Shown: positions 19,312-28,694 of the stretch, piece after piece
How the letters are laid out: every line of letters starts with the position of its first letter
Position numbering within the stretch: position 1 is the first letter of the stretch
DNA from: Nematocida parisii ERTm1
Taxonomy: Eukaryota; Microsporidia
Assembly: GCF_000250985.1 (NCBI RefSeq)
Contig: NW_013524649.1
Coordinates: forward strand, 99,258-163,257
Length of the DNA: 64,000 nt
Reading direction: 5' to 3'
Translations under genes and position numbers: made by a program
Notes under the pieces: model-generated
The model's database searches: none
What the model was told of the DNA's origin: nothing
The model's input: only the letters and a program-made list of their open reading frames with translations

Positions 19312-21108
19312 TTATAATTTACTTTTTAGTTTGGAGAATAATTTTTTATAGTATACTTTGTTATCATTATAATATTTTGTTATATCTATTTGTATGTCTG
19401 GAGGTTGGTTTTTACCAATTAAGCTATAAATATATTTCTGTTTATAGCTTGGATTAGATACTATTTGCTCTATTATACCTAGCTGATCACAAATTCTTTC
19501 AGGATCTTTATAAGTTATTGGATTTCTCATTATAATAATGGCAGAATTTCCTTTTTTCTTCTCATCTAGAGCACACTTATATACAGATATATTATTAAGA
19601 TTCTCTAAACTTCTTTTTTCACCCTCTTGAACTATAAAAAATCTTTTTGATTCTGTTTCAATTGATCCCAAAAAAGAAAAGAAGCTTCTTTCATTAAACT
19701 GGGATTTTCCTCTGTTGTATATATGGATCATAACATATTCACACATTGCTTTTCTATACTGAAATATCAAATCATACATTGCTTTTATGTAATACTTGGT
19801 TCCTTCATTTTCACACGATACTAGAAATATATTGAACATGTTGGCCTTTACATCTGTGTATGGATACTTGAAGTCTGAAAAGCTTGATGTACGGTATATT
19901 TCACATGGCACCCACGTATTTATTGTTGATTGTTCTGGATCATATTCTGACTTAACTATAGCATAGTTAGATGTTCCATGATAAGTTGGAAATCCTATCC
20001 GCACACAGCTTTTTATTTTAGGTGCAGACAAACCAATAGTTTCTTTTTTCAGGTGCCTGTATATGCTGTAGTGCAATTCAATATTACACAATTTGTCCAG
20101 CGTATTGTTACTATTTATTCTATCTATATTATAGTGCTCTTGTTTATCAGTCTGTATTACCATTTTAGCTAGGTTCTTGAATTTGTATATTAGATTAATG
20201 TTGATTTTTTCTATGATTTCATCATTTATATTCAGCTCAGTCAGCGAGCTTTTGTTTATACCGTGCAAAAAGTCAAAGCTGCTCAGATAAGTCCCATCAA
20301 ATGAAACAGATTTCAAATTCTCGAATGTAAACAGACCAAAAACATCGGTTATTAGGGTATTGTCTCGTAGTAAATGCTTAAATTTTAGGGACTGCAAGTA
20401 CAGTATCTTTTTTTTAGTGCTATCTATTCCGTCATTAGACTTGACTATTTTTGATGTTCCTATGACAAGTACATCTCTTACATTTGGAGCATAGTTAAAT
20501 GCTTCTAATGTAGCAGTACCTATCTCGCAATCTTTAAATTCAATCCACTTGAGTGAAAAATGCTTCAGCATAACACTCGGAACTTTAGGCATTTTTGATG
20601 AATTGAATTGCAGCTTATCAAACCGGACACCTATTGAGTCGATCCATAACATAAGATTTTTTGCATAATATTCTATCTCAGTATGGTTTCCATTAATGCA
20701 TAATGTATATATTGAATTCCTATTCTGTTCTATGTAAGGCACATTATCTATCCATGTTTTGTTCTCCATAAAATCTGCAGCCGATGTATGCATCGGCGCC
20801 TGCTGCTTTGTGTTATCTATTAGTGTAATTGTATAATCCCGCACTATGGATTTTAAAGTCCTATATTTACTTTTTATTTTAGACTTTTCTTCTTTACTAG
20901 GATTGGCACTACTAGCAACATCTCCACTACAATATGCCATTATCCCAGGAAATAACCATTGTCTCCCATAACAGTCTACATTGGTTTCTTTATTTAAATA
21001 TAGACATTGCTGTTTAAATAACACCAGCCACAGCAGCTCTATAAACAATAGGATTCTTTTTATTTGTAAACTGTAACTTGCCTTTGTCTTCTGCGCAGCG
21101 CCCTTCAT
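19312..21108 (-). CDS. Secreted or membrane-anchored LRR-like protein, lineage-specific
   Basis: The 598-aa protein has a basic N-terminus and one strong hydrophobic segment (about 18-38: ILLFIELLWLVLF), so it is exported or anchored. Residues about 140-330 contain irregular leucine-rich repeats (LKHFSLKWIEFKDCEIG, FENLKSVSFDGTYLSSFDFL, LTELNIND, FKNLAKMVI), an arrangement used for protein binding. The C-terminal 200 residues are globular, with many Lys and Tyr and no clear fold. No conserved homologue is recognised. Signal-bearing LRR-like proteins form large, fast-evolving families in Nematocida and are candidates for host contact; membership here is inference. A 50-bp dispersed repeat lies about 210 bp upstream in the same orientation. 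Confidence 0.82.
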   Translation of the reverse strand: MKGAAQKTKASYSLQIKRILLFIELLWLVLFKQQCLYLNKETNVDCYGRQWLFPGIMAYCSGDVASSANPSKEEKSKIKSKYRTLKSIVRDYTITLIDNTKQQAPMHTSAADFMENKTWIDNVPYIEQNRNSIYTLCINGNHTEIEYYAKNLMLWIDSIGVRFDKLQFNSSKMPKVPSVMLKHFSLKWIEFKDCEIGTATLEAFNYAPNVRDVLVIGTSKIVKSNDGIDSTKKKILYLQSLKFKHLLRDNTLITDVFGLFTFENLKSVSFDGTYLSSFDFLHGINKSSLTELNINDEIIEKININLIYKFKNLAKMVIQTDKQEHYNIDRINSNNTLDKLCNIELHYSIYRHLKKETIGLSAPKIKSCVRIGFPTYHGTSNYAIVKSEYDPEQSTINTWVPCEIYRTSSFSDFKYPYTDVKANMFNIFLVSCENEGTKYYIKAMYDLIFQYRKAMCEYVMIHIYNRGKSQFNERSFFSFLGSIETESKRFFIVQEGEKRSLENLNNISVYKCALDEKKKGNSAIIIMRNPITYKDPERICDQLGIIEQIVSNPSYKQKYIYSLIGKNQPPDIQIDITKYYNDNKVYYKKLFSKLKSKL

Positions 21109-21144
21109 ATATAAAAAGCCCTCTAAAATTTTTTATACTTTATC

Positions 21145-21360
21145 TTACTCTTGATTGTTCTGAACTATCTGATTTATTTTATATAAAATATCGCGATCCC
21201 CTCTATTTATAAAGTTGTTCTTAAATATTCTATTTCTTATTGATTTATTTAATAATTTCTCTCTCTTCAGTCTGCCTCTCTCTAGTATATTTATACTCCT
21301 CTCATATGGCATACTATATGTAAGCCATAAATAATATTTTATTTTTAATAAATTATGCAT
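21145..21360 (-). pseudogene. Small 71-aa frame starting in a dispersed repeat, possibly a gene remnant
   Basis: The frame begins MHNLLKIKYYLWLT, and this opening is encoded by the 50-bp repeat at 21319-21368. In the other near-full copy (41825-41874) the same ATG is followed by a stop after three codons. The rest is basic and helical, with no family. It sits 36 bp upstream of the LRR-like gene on the same strand. It may be the eroded 5' end of a family gene, or a chance frame. Confidence 0.3.
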
Positions 21361-21368
21361 AGTTCACA
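21319..21368 (-). repeat. 50-bp dispersed repeat, copy 1
   Basis: On the minus strand the copy runs from TGTGAACTATGCATAATTTA to GGCTTACA and is 48/50 identical to the copy at 41825-41874. It is about 210 bp upstream of the LRR-like gene and co-oriented with it. Confidence 0.75.
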
Positions 21369-21605
21369 CTATATAAAGTATAGTCCCAAAAAATCATTTA
21401 TATTTAATAAATACTATGTTTAAACAAATTAACAAGTCCTATTAGTGTGAGTATACGAGTAGATACACTATCCACCATTTCTTCCTTATAAAAAGTATGC
21501 TTTATATTATTCGCAGTTCTTGTTCTTGATACTTAGTACTATCAATAATCAAATTAATATTTAAGTATATTTATGGTATAAAGAATGGTCTCTAAACAAT
21601 ATATA

Positions 21606-21616
21606 TAACCCGAAAT
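21606..21616 (-). promoter_or_regulatory. TTCGGGTTA-type intergenic motif
   Basis: TAACCCGAAAT reads ATTTCGGGTTA on the minus strand, towards the 71-aa frame and the LRR-like gene. The rest of the 21369-21788 gap is AT-rich and shows no gene. Confidence 0.35.
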
Positions 21617-21788
21617 CTATGTGATTTCACACACCGCATGCTTTGTTTGTAAGAAATTGTTTAATAGTAAATACTGCATTTGTCTATTTTATTCTTTGCA
21701 ATTTTGAATGTACCTAGTATATAGCCAGAATAACTGATTCATAGTCGGAATTAATTATTCTGTTAATACGTGAGATATTGGAGAATGC

Positions 21789-22610
21789 CTATTCTGTTTC
21801 ATCCTCTGTTGCAGTTTCTTCGGTCTCGCTGTTCTCTTTGTTCTCAGATACAAGTGGCCGGCGCGCATTCTTCTCTTTCTTTCTTCTTACATTTTCTTCT
21901 TGCTGTGCTTTTCTTTGTAATTTTTCCTCTGCTCGCTTTTTAAGGATTTTTGCTCTTTCTCTTAGCTCTTCTGGGGTTTTGTGAATATACCTGTGATATA
22001 CCACGTCTCCGCTGCAAATACCCTTCTCTATTTTCTGCAGCTCTAAACTCATTGCTGGGCCTATCTCAACAAGAGTCACTTTGACTTGATTTGCTGCACC
22101 CGGCTTTTCTTCTTTCTTTATCATATAATTTGTGAATAAGTAATTGTCATCGTACAACTTTTTAATAACAATTGCTCTGCTTGTTAAGTGAGAGACTTTG
22201 CTGTTGTTCTTGATCTCATCTACTAGATCGATAATTGGATCTGACTTGTCAATATTAATAGGAATAACAAAGTACCCATTCATTCGCGTTCCAATGCCGT
22301 GTGATTTCTGGAACATCTCAAGCCCAAATTTATATTTGTTTACTTTAAAGTAGAATGTCTTCCCAGCCTCTTCCAGTAATGAAACAATTTTTAAGTTGTT
22401 GTGCTCCTCCGACTGCGAAAAAACCCATAAGTGCGAGGCTGAAAAATGCTTTGCTAACTGTATATAGTCCTTTATCTTCCATTTCTTCTCTTCTTTTAAG
22501 TTCTTCCCCACACCAGGCTCAAAATATGATCGGCATTCTTGTACTAACTTTGCATATGATGGTGTCACTTGCCCAAATTTTATTACTAGTTTATTGTCTC
22601 GTCTGGCCAT
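21789..22610 (-). CDS. SSF1: Brix-domain ribosome biogenesis factor SSF1/PPAN
   Basis: The 273-aa protein has a Brix domain (about 5-205). It contains LVQECRSYFEPGVGKNLKEE, which matches the SSF1/PPAN R-x-x-x-EP block, followed by the IKDYIQLAKHFSASHLWVFS strand and VEIGPAMSLELQKIEKGICS near 180-200, the conserved end of Brix (GPR/GPA-LxLxxI-EG). The last 60 residues are a charged Lys/Arg/Glu helix and an acidic tail. SSF1 acts in early 60S assembly with RPF1 and RRP14. Length is well below yeast SSF1 (453 aa): the extensions are lost while the core is kept. Together with RCL1 it represents nucleolar assembly in this window. Confidence 0.85.
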   Translation of the reverse strand: MARRDNKLVIKFGQVTPSYAKLVQECRSYFEPGVGKNLKEEKKWKIKDYIQLAKHFSASHLWVFSQSEEHNNLKIVSLLEEAGKTFYFKVNKYKFGLEMFQKSHGIGTRMNGYFVIPINIDKSDPIIDLVDEIKNNSKVSHLTSRAIVIKKLYDDNYLFTNYMIKKEEKPGAANQVKVTLVEIGPAMSLELQKIEKGICSGDVVYHRYIHKTPEELRERAKILKKRAEEKLQRKAQQEENVRRKKEKNARRPLVSENKENSETEETATEDETE

Positions 22611-22885
22611 TGCAATATTTTACTTTTTCATTTTTTTAAAACTTTTACACACGTTCAACGAAATCACAAATATAAAGGCCCAAAATTTAAAATCATTCTA
22701 TTAGATATAAACAAGCTTTCTTTGTATTTTAATTACTTATTCTACACAGTAGTTTATGTTTTTTACAATATTCTTTAAATGTGAACTTCTATCTCCTATA
22801 TATACATAAAAGGTATATTTTTCTATGTATATAGCCAACTGTTCTTAAACATACGCTGTTATATATAAAAACATATTACTGTGTC

Positions 22886-23134
22886 TTAGAGTAAATATAT
22901 AATAAGAACTAGAAGAGTTATAGTAAGCGCTATAATAATGGTATTTCTTCCGTCTTTCCTTATTTCTTTCATTGTTTTCAGCAACTTGTTAGAAAGCACT
23001 TTGCTCTTATTTTCTACTTTCTCTGTTTGCTGCTCAAGTGTGTCTAAGTGTAGGTTGTGCTGTTCTATTGCATAGTATACCTTATGCGCTTCTTTAGAAA
23101 GTATTTCTGTGCTTTTTTTAATTTCTGCCTGCAT
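22886..23134 (-). CDS. Small Qc-like SNARE, tail-anchored
   Basis: The 82-aa protein is a single amphipathic helix with heptad spacing (about 10-62), followed immediately by an 18-residue membrane anchor at the C-terminus (65-82), with no lumenal tail. EQHNLHLDTLEQQ puts a Gln at residue 25 in the position of the central zero layer, with hydrophobic a/d residues on both sides. This is the BET1/SFT1 type of short Qc-SNARE, which works in ER-Golgi fusion. Which of the two it is cannot be decided by eye. The TIP20-like tether at 47296-49032 would act in the same traffic step. Confidence 0.65.
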   Translation of the reverse strand: MQAEIKKSTEILSKEAHKVYYAIEQHNLHLDTLEQQTEKVENKSKVLSNKLLKTMKEIRKDGRNTIIIALTITLLVLIIYLL

Positions 23135-23320
23135 AGAATAGTAAACACTTCTACTATTTTATTCTTTATGTTTCATATTTGTTTTTAGTTGTTTGTTCCA
23201 ACTGGTTATTATAGTTGAATTGCTTTTTAGGAAGCTTTGGAATATTCATATCACAGTACAATTACCATTATATAATACATGCAATGCATCTTTATTAATA
23301 AATTGTCTTTACAACACAAT

Positions 23321-23331
23321 TAACCCGAAAT
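23321..23331 (-). promoter_or_regulatory. TTCGGGTTA-type intergenic motif
   Basis: TAACCCGAAAT is read as ATTTCGGGTTA on the minus strand, about 190 bp upstream of the SNARE start and co-oriented with it. Confidence 0.4.
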
Positions 23332-23445
23332 TCAGTGATTTTACTGGCTTAAAAACTCTTTTCTATTGTTATCTTATTTGTTAGTGCATTGTTTTAGCTT
23401 TCTTTTGATTATGTTACTTCTCCTAAAAAGTAAATTTTCTTATGC

Positions 23446-23463
23446 TCGGGTTATTTCGGGATA
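23446..23463 (+). promoter_or_regulatory. Double TCGGG motif upstream of TRM11
   Basis: TCGGGTTATTTCGGGATA contains two copies of the core 10 bp apart, followed by TATAAAATA. It lies about 160-175 bp before the TRM11 start and points towards it. With the minus-strand copy at 23321, this divergent gap has one motif group per gene. Confidence 0.45.
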
Positions 23464-23621
23464 TATAAAATATCTATACTACACTTTTCTCTTATAAAAT
23501 TCTTTTGTTGTAGAAACGGGTATTTATTTAAATAGAATTCTTTAAATTGATTCTTTCTGTTTTATAGGAAAATACAGATTTCTGTGCGTAAAGCTATACA
23601 ATAAATTATTTTTACAGTTTT

Positions 23622-24818
23622 ATGGTAGAAAAAGAGGGTGAACAAATTTTCATTCTTTTACACGTGGATAGATATAATGCATTCATTATTCCTGAGCTAT
23701 TCAGTCTTTTAAATGCAACACATAATAAGTACACTGTGCATAGAACAGTTATTGACGAAAAGATTAAGTATAGTATAGTCACCGCTAGTTTGTCTACTAT
23801 AGACTATGTATTGAAAAAAAGTATTCTAGTTAGCAGAGCCATAGCATTACTAAATTATAGTATGATAGACATAGCTAGTCAAGAATGCAATGAGATGAGT
23901 ATAGAAGAAAAGCTAAATAGATCTTTGACCAAAGAGATTCTTGTGGATATTAGCAATAAAATAGTTGGTAGGTATAAAATAGACTGTGTGTGTAGCAATA
24001 AACCACTTGCTATCAAGTACTTGCTTGATAATTTAGCCATTTCATATGAGGTAGATTTAACTAATCCTGTAAGCACTGTGTGTATTATAGAAGAAAAAAG
24101 CTTTTGTATGGTTGGTGTGTTATACAATGAAAGTAACAGGAAAAAGTTTTTAAGATTTTCTGTTAGGGATAGGCAGTTTATAGGTAATACGTCAATGGAT
24201 AATGAAATATCATTTATTATATGCAATATGGCGGGTGTATCACACAAGACAATACTTTTAGACTGTTACGCAGGAAGTGGAAGTATTTTATTATCTGGTG
24301 CTCTAGCTGGCGCAAGTGTAATAGGCACAGACATAAATGAAAAGCAATTTAAGGGTAGAGAAGTTGCGCACACTAACGCCCGAATAAAGACACAGCTGCC
24401 TAACACAAGCATATACAGCAACTTCGATATGTACAATATACGTAGCCGGGTTTTAATGATAGGAGCGCATGATATATTTAATAGAAGTATATTACGGAAT
24501 AATACAGTAGATGTAATTTTATGCGATCCTCCATACGGAGAAAGAGAAACTGTCAAGAAAAAAACGTCTGAGGTAAATAAGTATGTTGAAGGAAGCGATA
24601 GTTATTTAATTTCTACAGTGCCCTTTTTTGGCCAAGTAATTGAAATAGGAAGGAGCATCTTAAAGCCAAAGGGTAAAATAGGAGTATTTATGCCACATAC
24701 ATCAGGATACATTCCAAAATTAAAGAAAATAGAAGGGTTCACACAAATAGCACAAGCAGAGCAGTATTTAAACTCCCTCTATTCAAGAACCTTCTTTCTA
24801 TTAGAACTTAGTAAATAG
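23622..24818 (+). CDS. TRM11: tRNA (guanine10-N2)-methyltransferase catalytic subunit
   Basis: The 398-aa protein has an N-terminal substrate-binding part and a Rossmann methyltransferase domain. Motif I is LLDCYAGSGSILLSGAL (about 211-227), followed by the acidic TDINEKQFKGR loop, and the catalytic DPPYGERE (about 302-309) is the form specific to TRM11. The ending PKIK-type strand and NSLYSRTFFLLEL fit the family's last strand. TRM11, activated by TRM112, makes m2G10 in tRNA. Length is close to yeast (433 aa). The start is the first ATG after a T-rich run. Double TCGGG motifs lie upstream. Confidence 0.9.
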   Translation: MVEKEGEQIFILLHVDRYNAFIIPELFSLLNATHNKYTVHRTVIDEKIKYSIVTASLSTIDYVLKKSILVSRAIALLNYSMIDIASQECNEMSIEEKLNRSLTKEILVDISNKIVGRYKIDCVCSNKPLAIKYLLDNLAISYEVDLTNPVSTVCIIEEKSFCMVGVLYNESNRKKFLRFSVRDRQFIGNTSMDNEISFIICNMAGVSHKTILLDCYAGSGSILLSGALAGASVIGTDINEKQFKGREVAHTNARIKTQLPNTSIYSNFDMYNIRSRVLMIGAHDIFNRSILRNNTVDVILCDPPYGERETVKKKTSEVNKYVEGSDSYLISTVPFFGQVIEIGRSILKPKGKIGVFMPHTSGYIPKLKKIEGFTQIAQAEQYLNSLYSRTFFLLELSK

Positions 24819-25544
24819 GCCCATGGCTGTCTTTTATAATATTCGCTTTTTACCAAGCACAGCAAAGTATATTGCTTTATCAAGAATATACTCATTAGAT
24901 ATAGAGACTTAAATAAATAACAGAACGGTATTTATCTACAATCTCATACAAATCAGCACAACAGTATGATTTGTGTTATTCATGGGTTGTTTTTATATCT
25001 AAAAATTGCTTTTTTATATTGGCTGTTTTTATTTATACTAATCCAGCCCTATATCAATTTTGTTTCTCTTCTAAATATACCTAGTTTTTCTATTATTTAA
25101 CCAAATAATCTTGTTGAATTCGTATACTTCAAAAGTTTAAATGTGTAAAAATATTGTTTAATTGTGTGTGGCTTTCTTTTATATTCATATTTTATTACAG
25201 CTACCAAGTGGCAAGAAAATCTAAACTATTTCCATATTATTAATTCCTTTAAGATTTATTTGAATTAAAACTGTACATGAATCATTTTTTAAATTGAAGA
25301 CTTTCTAATAAAAACTAAAAAATAAAGATAAATTACAGGAATATAAATTGTACCAAGTATTTATTATACCTGTTGGATGTTCTTAATAATTTCTAACCCG
25401 AATATTTATTACAACAATTCATTTTACAGGCACATCTGTTATAATACACTAAATACCACACACCATATACTTAAATATTTAAGTATCATACGTTTTTCCC
25501 ACATAAAATAAGACTAGGAGATTGGACTGTGCCGCAAAATATTT
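24819..25544. other. Gap without a convincing gene
   Basis: About 725 bp of AT-rich sequence contains one minus-oriented TAACCCGAATATT motif (25395-25407) and nothing else I can support. Confidence 0.6.
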
Positions 25545-25754
25545 CTAATGAATGCTTTTTTCTAAAATATCTTCTAACTCTTTCTCTTCTCGCTGGAGTA
25601 TGCTTAGCTGTCTAATTAATAAATCTGCTCTTCTTCGCATCTGGCTTTCTAGCCGGTTTATCTTTTTGTGCATTACTTCAACTGAACTCTCCTTGTTATT
25701 AAGCAATTCTTTGTAAAGCCTACAAATATAAGAGCAGTCTTCCTTCCATTTCAT
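25545..25754 (-). CDS. Small coiled-coil protein head-to-head with PMS1
   Basis: This 69-aa frame is entirely helical and charged: KINRLESQMRRRADLLIRQL gives good heptads from about residue 28 to 65. No signal peptide or membrane segment is present and I do not recognise the family. Small coiled-coil subunits of kinetochore, tether or SNARE complexes look like this, but that is only analogy. Its ATG (25752-25754) and the PMS1 ATG (25760-25762) are separated by five T. If it is real, the two genes share all regulatory DNA. The amphipathic pattern argues for a gene over chance. Confidence 0.5.
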   Translation of the reverse strand: MKWKEDCSYICRLYKELLNNKESSVEVMHKKINRLESQMRRRADLLIRQLSILQREEKELEDILEKSIH

Positions 25755-25759
25755 TTTTT

Positions 25760-27637
25760 ATGATAAAAATACTTTCTAATGAAGACAGTGCAATAATCCA
25801 GACAGAGCAGATACTTCCAGATATTCATAGGCTAATTAAAGAAATGATACACAATAGTATAGATGCACAGGCCACGTCAATAACAATTACAATATGCACG
25901 GTTGACAAAAGCATAGTATACCTAATAGAAGACAATGGAACAGGAATAGAAGTGAACGAGTATTTTTTAATGAAGGGAGGGACCTCAAAATATGGGCAGA
26001 ATAACATGTACGGATATAAAGGGATGACACTATATTCTTTAAAATTGGTTAGCGATTTTAGTATAAATACTAACTATAATGGAATAAAGAAACTAATCAA
26101 TGCAAAAAGCAGAGAAGTATCAGTTATGCAGGGGTATAAAGACAGCAAAGGTACGACAATAAGTATATCTAGTTATTATGCATTAAACCCCATTAGATAC
26201 AATTACTTATTGACCAACTTAAACAAGAATATTCAATACATTGTAGAAGATATAAGAAAGTATAATACGGTGCATAATATACAATTTAAGCTGTACAAGA
26301 ATCAAAGCATACTATACAACACACTATATAGCATAGCTAACAAGCCATTAAGTATCACTGAAAGGATAATACAGATATATAATATACCGAATTCAGTAAG
26401 AATAGTATTTAAAGGAAAGTATTTCATTCTAGAATGTATTATAGAGAAAGAAGGCGGAAAAAGCGCAAGAAGTAATAAAAAAGAAAAAAGAATACAAGGA
26501 GTAATTCATAACAAATCAAGAATACTTGAGAAAAGTTCTGTAGAAAAAGCTGTGCAGAGCGGGCTGACTATTTCCAATCGGGTGTTTTATAACTTAGAGA
26601 TTTTAGAGGATAAAGAAATAACAATACTATCTGAGATAAGCAGAATCAGCAAGTATAACATAGAGGAAGCTCTTGCACAGAATGAAAAAAACCAACCTCC
26701 TGTTATATTTAATCTTACAGATGAAAACAATGAAAGTGCTAGTCAACAGAGCACAGAAATTGGAAATAGCGCAAGAATCATTAAGAAAGCTAAGCAAGAA
26801 GAGGTAGAAAATAAAATACCAGCAGCTGATTTGGAAAAAGAAGAAATTGCTAGTAAAAAAAGTAGTAAAACTAGAGAGGATATAATTACACTGGAAAAGG
26901 ACTCTAGTTCACAAATTAATGAGTCTGAATGCAATGTTTCAGAAATACATGACAAGCCGCATAGCAAAGTAAAAGACGAAAGAATACAGGCAATAGTTAT
27001 AGACAAAAATGAATGTCTAACTACTCACACATATGAAAGTGGAATAGGTTTAACCATAGAAGAGTTATCTAAGTTGGTAATAGTTGGCCAGTTCAATAAT
27101 GGATTTATAATATGCACACTTGCCAAAGAGGGCAATATACATATGTACATAATAGACCAGCACGCAGCGGATGAGGCAGTTAATTATGAGCAGCTTCGGA
27201 GTACAGTTGTATATAAGAAACAAAAATTAATACAACCTATGAAAGTCAAACTGACTGAATATGACATGCATGTGATAAGAGAAAACATGGAATATGTAAA
27301 AAGAAACGGATTCGGGTTAAACGCTGAGTTAACAGAACTAATAGAAGTCCCATCATATGAGGATAGAATATATGGAGAAAGCGAGTTGCTTGAAGTGATT
27401 GAATCTATAAAGGAAGACAATATAGAAGAGGGAAAGCACATAATATTTACAGAGCTCAGGAGACTTCTTGCCAGCAAAGCCTGCCGCTCTAGTATTATGA
27501 TAGGTGATGTTCTGAATATGCAACAGATGAGTAAAATAGTTAGCAGCCTGTCAAAAACAACCAGGCCATGGAATTGTCCGCATGGCAGACCAACTATCAT
27601 ATTGTTACAAAATAGAAAGAACAGAGTATTTAGGTGA
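25760..27637 (+). CDS. PMS1: MutL-alpha endonuclease subunit PMS1
   Basis: The 625-aa protein has the MutL layout. The GHKL ATPase shows EMIHNSIDA (Glu28, Asn32), DNGTGI (58-63) and GTSKYG. The C-terminal domain holds the endonuclease motif DQHAADEAVNYE (about 466-477, the DQHA-x2-E-x4-E pattern), ACRSS and CPHGRPT, which bind the metal. These mark the yeast PMS1/human PMS2 subunit and not MLH1. In mismatch repair it nicks the new strand after MSH recognition. Motif III reads GYKGMT in place of the usual GFRGEA. A Lys/Glu/Ser-rich linker (about 310-410) joins the domains. It is shorter than yeast PMS1 (873 aa). It is preceded by a 5-bp divergent spacer. Confidence 0.93.
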   Translation: MIKILSNEDSAIIQTEQILPDIHRLIKEMIHNSIDAQATSITITICTVDKSIVYLIEDNGTGIEVNEYFLMKGGTSKYGQNNMYGYKGMTLYSLKLVSDFSINTNYNGIKKLINAKSREVSVMQGYKDSKGTTISISSYYALNPIRYNYLLTNLNKNIQYIVEDIRKYNTVHNIQFKLYKNQSILYNTLYSIANKPLSITERIIQIYNIPNSVRIVFKGKYFILECIIEKEGGKSARSNKKEKRIQGVIHNKSRILEKSSVEKAVQSGLTISNRVFYNLEILEDKEITILSEISRISKYNIEEALAQNEKNQPPVIFNLTDENNESASQQSTEIGNSARIIKKAKQEEVENKIPAADLEKEEIASKKSSKTREDIITLEKDSSSQINESECNVSEIHDKPHSKVKDERIQAIVIDKNECLTTHTYESGIGLTIEELSKLVIVGQFNNGFIICTLAKEGNIHMYIIDQHAADEAVNYEQLRSTVVYKKQKLIQPMKVKLTEYDMHVIRENMEYVKRNGFGLNAELTELIEVPSYEDRIYGESELLEVIESIKEDNIEEGKHIIFTELRRLLASKACRSSIMIGDVLNMQQMSKIVSSLSKTTRPWNCPHGRPTIILLQNRKNRVFR

Positions 27638-27932
27638 AATATATAAAGTAAAATAAAGACAGATAATATGTTTTGAGATGATTTAAGACTGTTTATACAA
27701 AAGACTGTTATATAAATTATATAAGGATGACCCGAAAAATATAAATTGCCACTTTTCCATAAGACCAAGAAGAATTTTATAGTATACGCGTACAGCAGAC
27801 CAGTATAAATGCAGCAAGATGCAACAATATAAGTAAACTAGATATAACCCGAAATTAATAGATAAATAAAAGAAAGCCCAGACAGCCCTAGTGCACAAAG
27901 GCAGAATAATACTTCTAATGTTCTTTTTGCAT
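27638..27932. other. Gap with two minus-oriented TTCGGG motifs
   Basis: GACCCGAAAAAT (27729-27740) and TAACCCGAAAT (27845-27855) both lie in a 3'-to-3' gap, between the end of PMS1 and the end of the 58-aa protein, with no minus-strand gene in front of them. These are the clearest exceptions to an upstream-promoter reading of the motif. Confidence 0.4.
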
Positions 27933-28109
27933 TTATTTAGTCTTCTGTCCTGGCATAAACAGAATTATAATGTCTATTATTGTAATAGCGCTAAAAAGCA
28001 GCAGAATAACAATTCCAAACATGGTTTCTTTATGTTCAGGCGCAGAGTGTTCGGTAGTAGATTCCTTTTCCATACTTCCCATTTTAGGAATACTTGCTTT
28101 TATTTTCAT
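27933..28109 (-). CDS. Small 58-aa tail-anchored membrane protein
   Basis: The reading frame starts at the ATG at 28107-28109. It encodes a polar N-terminus with a Ser/Thr/Glu/His stretch (about 12-28), one long hydrophobic helix (about 31-52: FGIVILLLFSAITIIDIII) and a short tail PGQKTK. The composition is not that of chance AT-rich sequence. Small single-span proteins of this kind are subunits of ER or mitosomal complexes (SEC61-beta, OST4, RAMP4 types), but none of those matches well. It is divergent from the 176-aa gene at 28162, with 52 bp between start codons. Confidence 0.55.
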   Translation of the reverse strand: MKIKASIPKMGSMEKESTTEHSAPEHKETMFGIVILLLFSAITIIDIIILFMPGQKTK

Positions 28110-28161
28110 ATACTAGAAAGTGTAAAACACAAGTATCCAATAATTTTTCATTCTGCCTTTC

Positions 28162-28692
28162 ATGCTAATTACCACAGAGAAACATGAGGATTTTGAAACA
28201 ACTCTTTTGGAATGGGGCCTGTCTAAAGGAGCATCCAGTTATATTGGAGAAATACAGCTGTACACAATTAATGGCAAAGCAGTTATAACGTATACCTCGC
28301 ATGTCTCAGAAAATAATTATGTATATGTCTACAATTCATCTTCTGCAGCAGGTGAGTCTAAAGAAAAAGAAAAGGAGAAGAACAAATCGGCAAGAGCAGC
28401 CGAGCCTACATATATATCTTTGCAGTTGTGCAAGCAGATACTTAATCCAATTATAAAAGAAGCACACAAGCCAAAGGAATACAAAGTAAAAGAGTCCGTT
28501 ATATTTAATGGCCAGGTTGAAATGAAGCTGCTTCACATAGAGTCAGGAGACATTAAAGTAATGACTGGGATAGAGGGGCTTGACCATGCAGTAGAAATAT
28601 TTAATGATCTTCCGGTTGAAAAAAAATCAATTTCAGCAGACACGCTTGAAGAAATGCTTTGTCAGTTATTTATGAATACTTTATTAATATAG
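28162..28692 (+). CDS. Conserved-looking protein of unknown function, 176 aa
   Basis: I do not recognise this protein. Residues 1-55 look like alternating strands (IGEIQLYTINGKAVITYTSHV). A charged, probably disordered Lys/Glu/Ser segment follows (about 62-82), then a mixed helix-strand part to the end (KVKESVIFNGQVEMKLLHIE, IKVMTGIEGLDHAVEIF). No signal peptide or membrane segment is seen, so it is probably cytosolic or nuclear. The stop codon is 2 bp from the stop of the formin-like gene on the other strand, a spacing typical of microsporidian compaction. The frame quality and composition support a real gene. Confidence 0.75.
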   Translation: MLITTEKHEDFETTLLEWGLSKGASSYIGEIQLYTINGKAVITYTSHVSENNYVYVYNSSSAAGESKEKEKEKNKSARAAEPTYISLQLCKQILNPIIKEAHKPKEYKVKESVIFNGQVEMKLLHIESGDIKVMTGIEGLDHAVEIFNDLPVEKKSISADTLEEMLCQLFMNTLLI

Positions 28693-28694
28693 GA

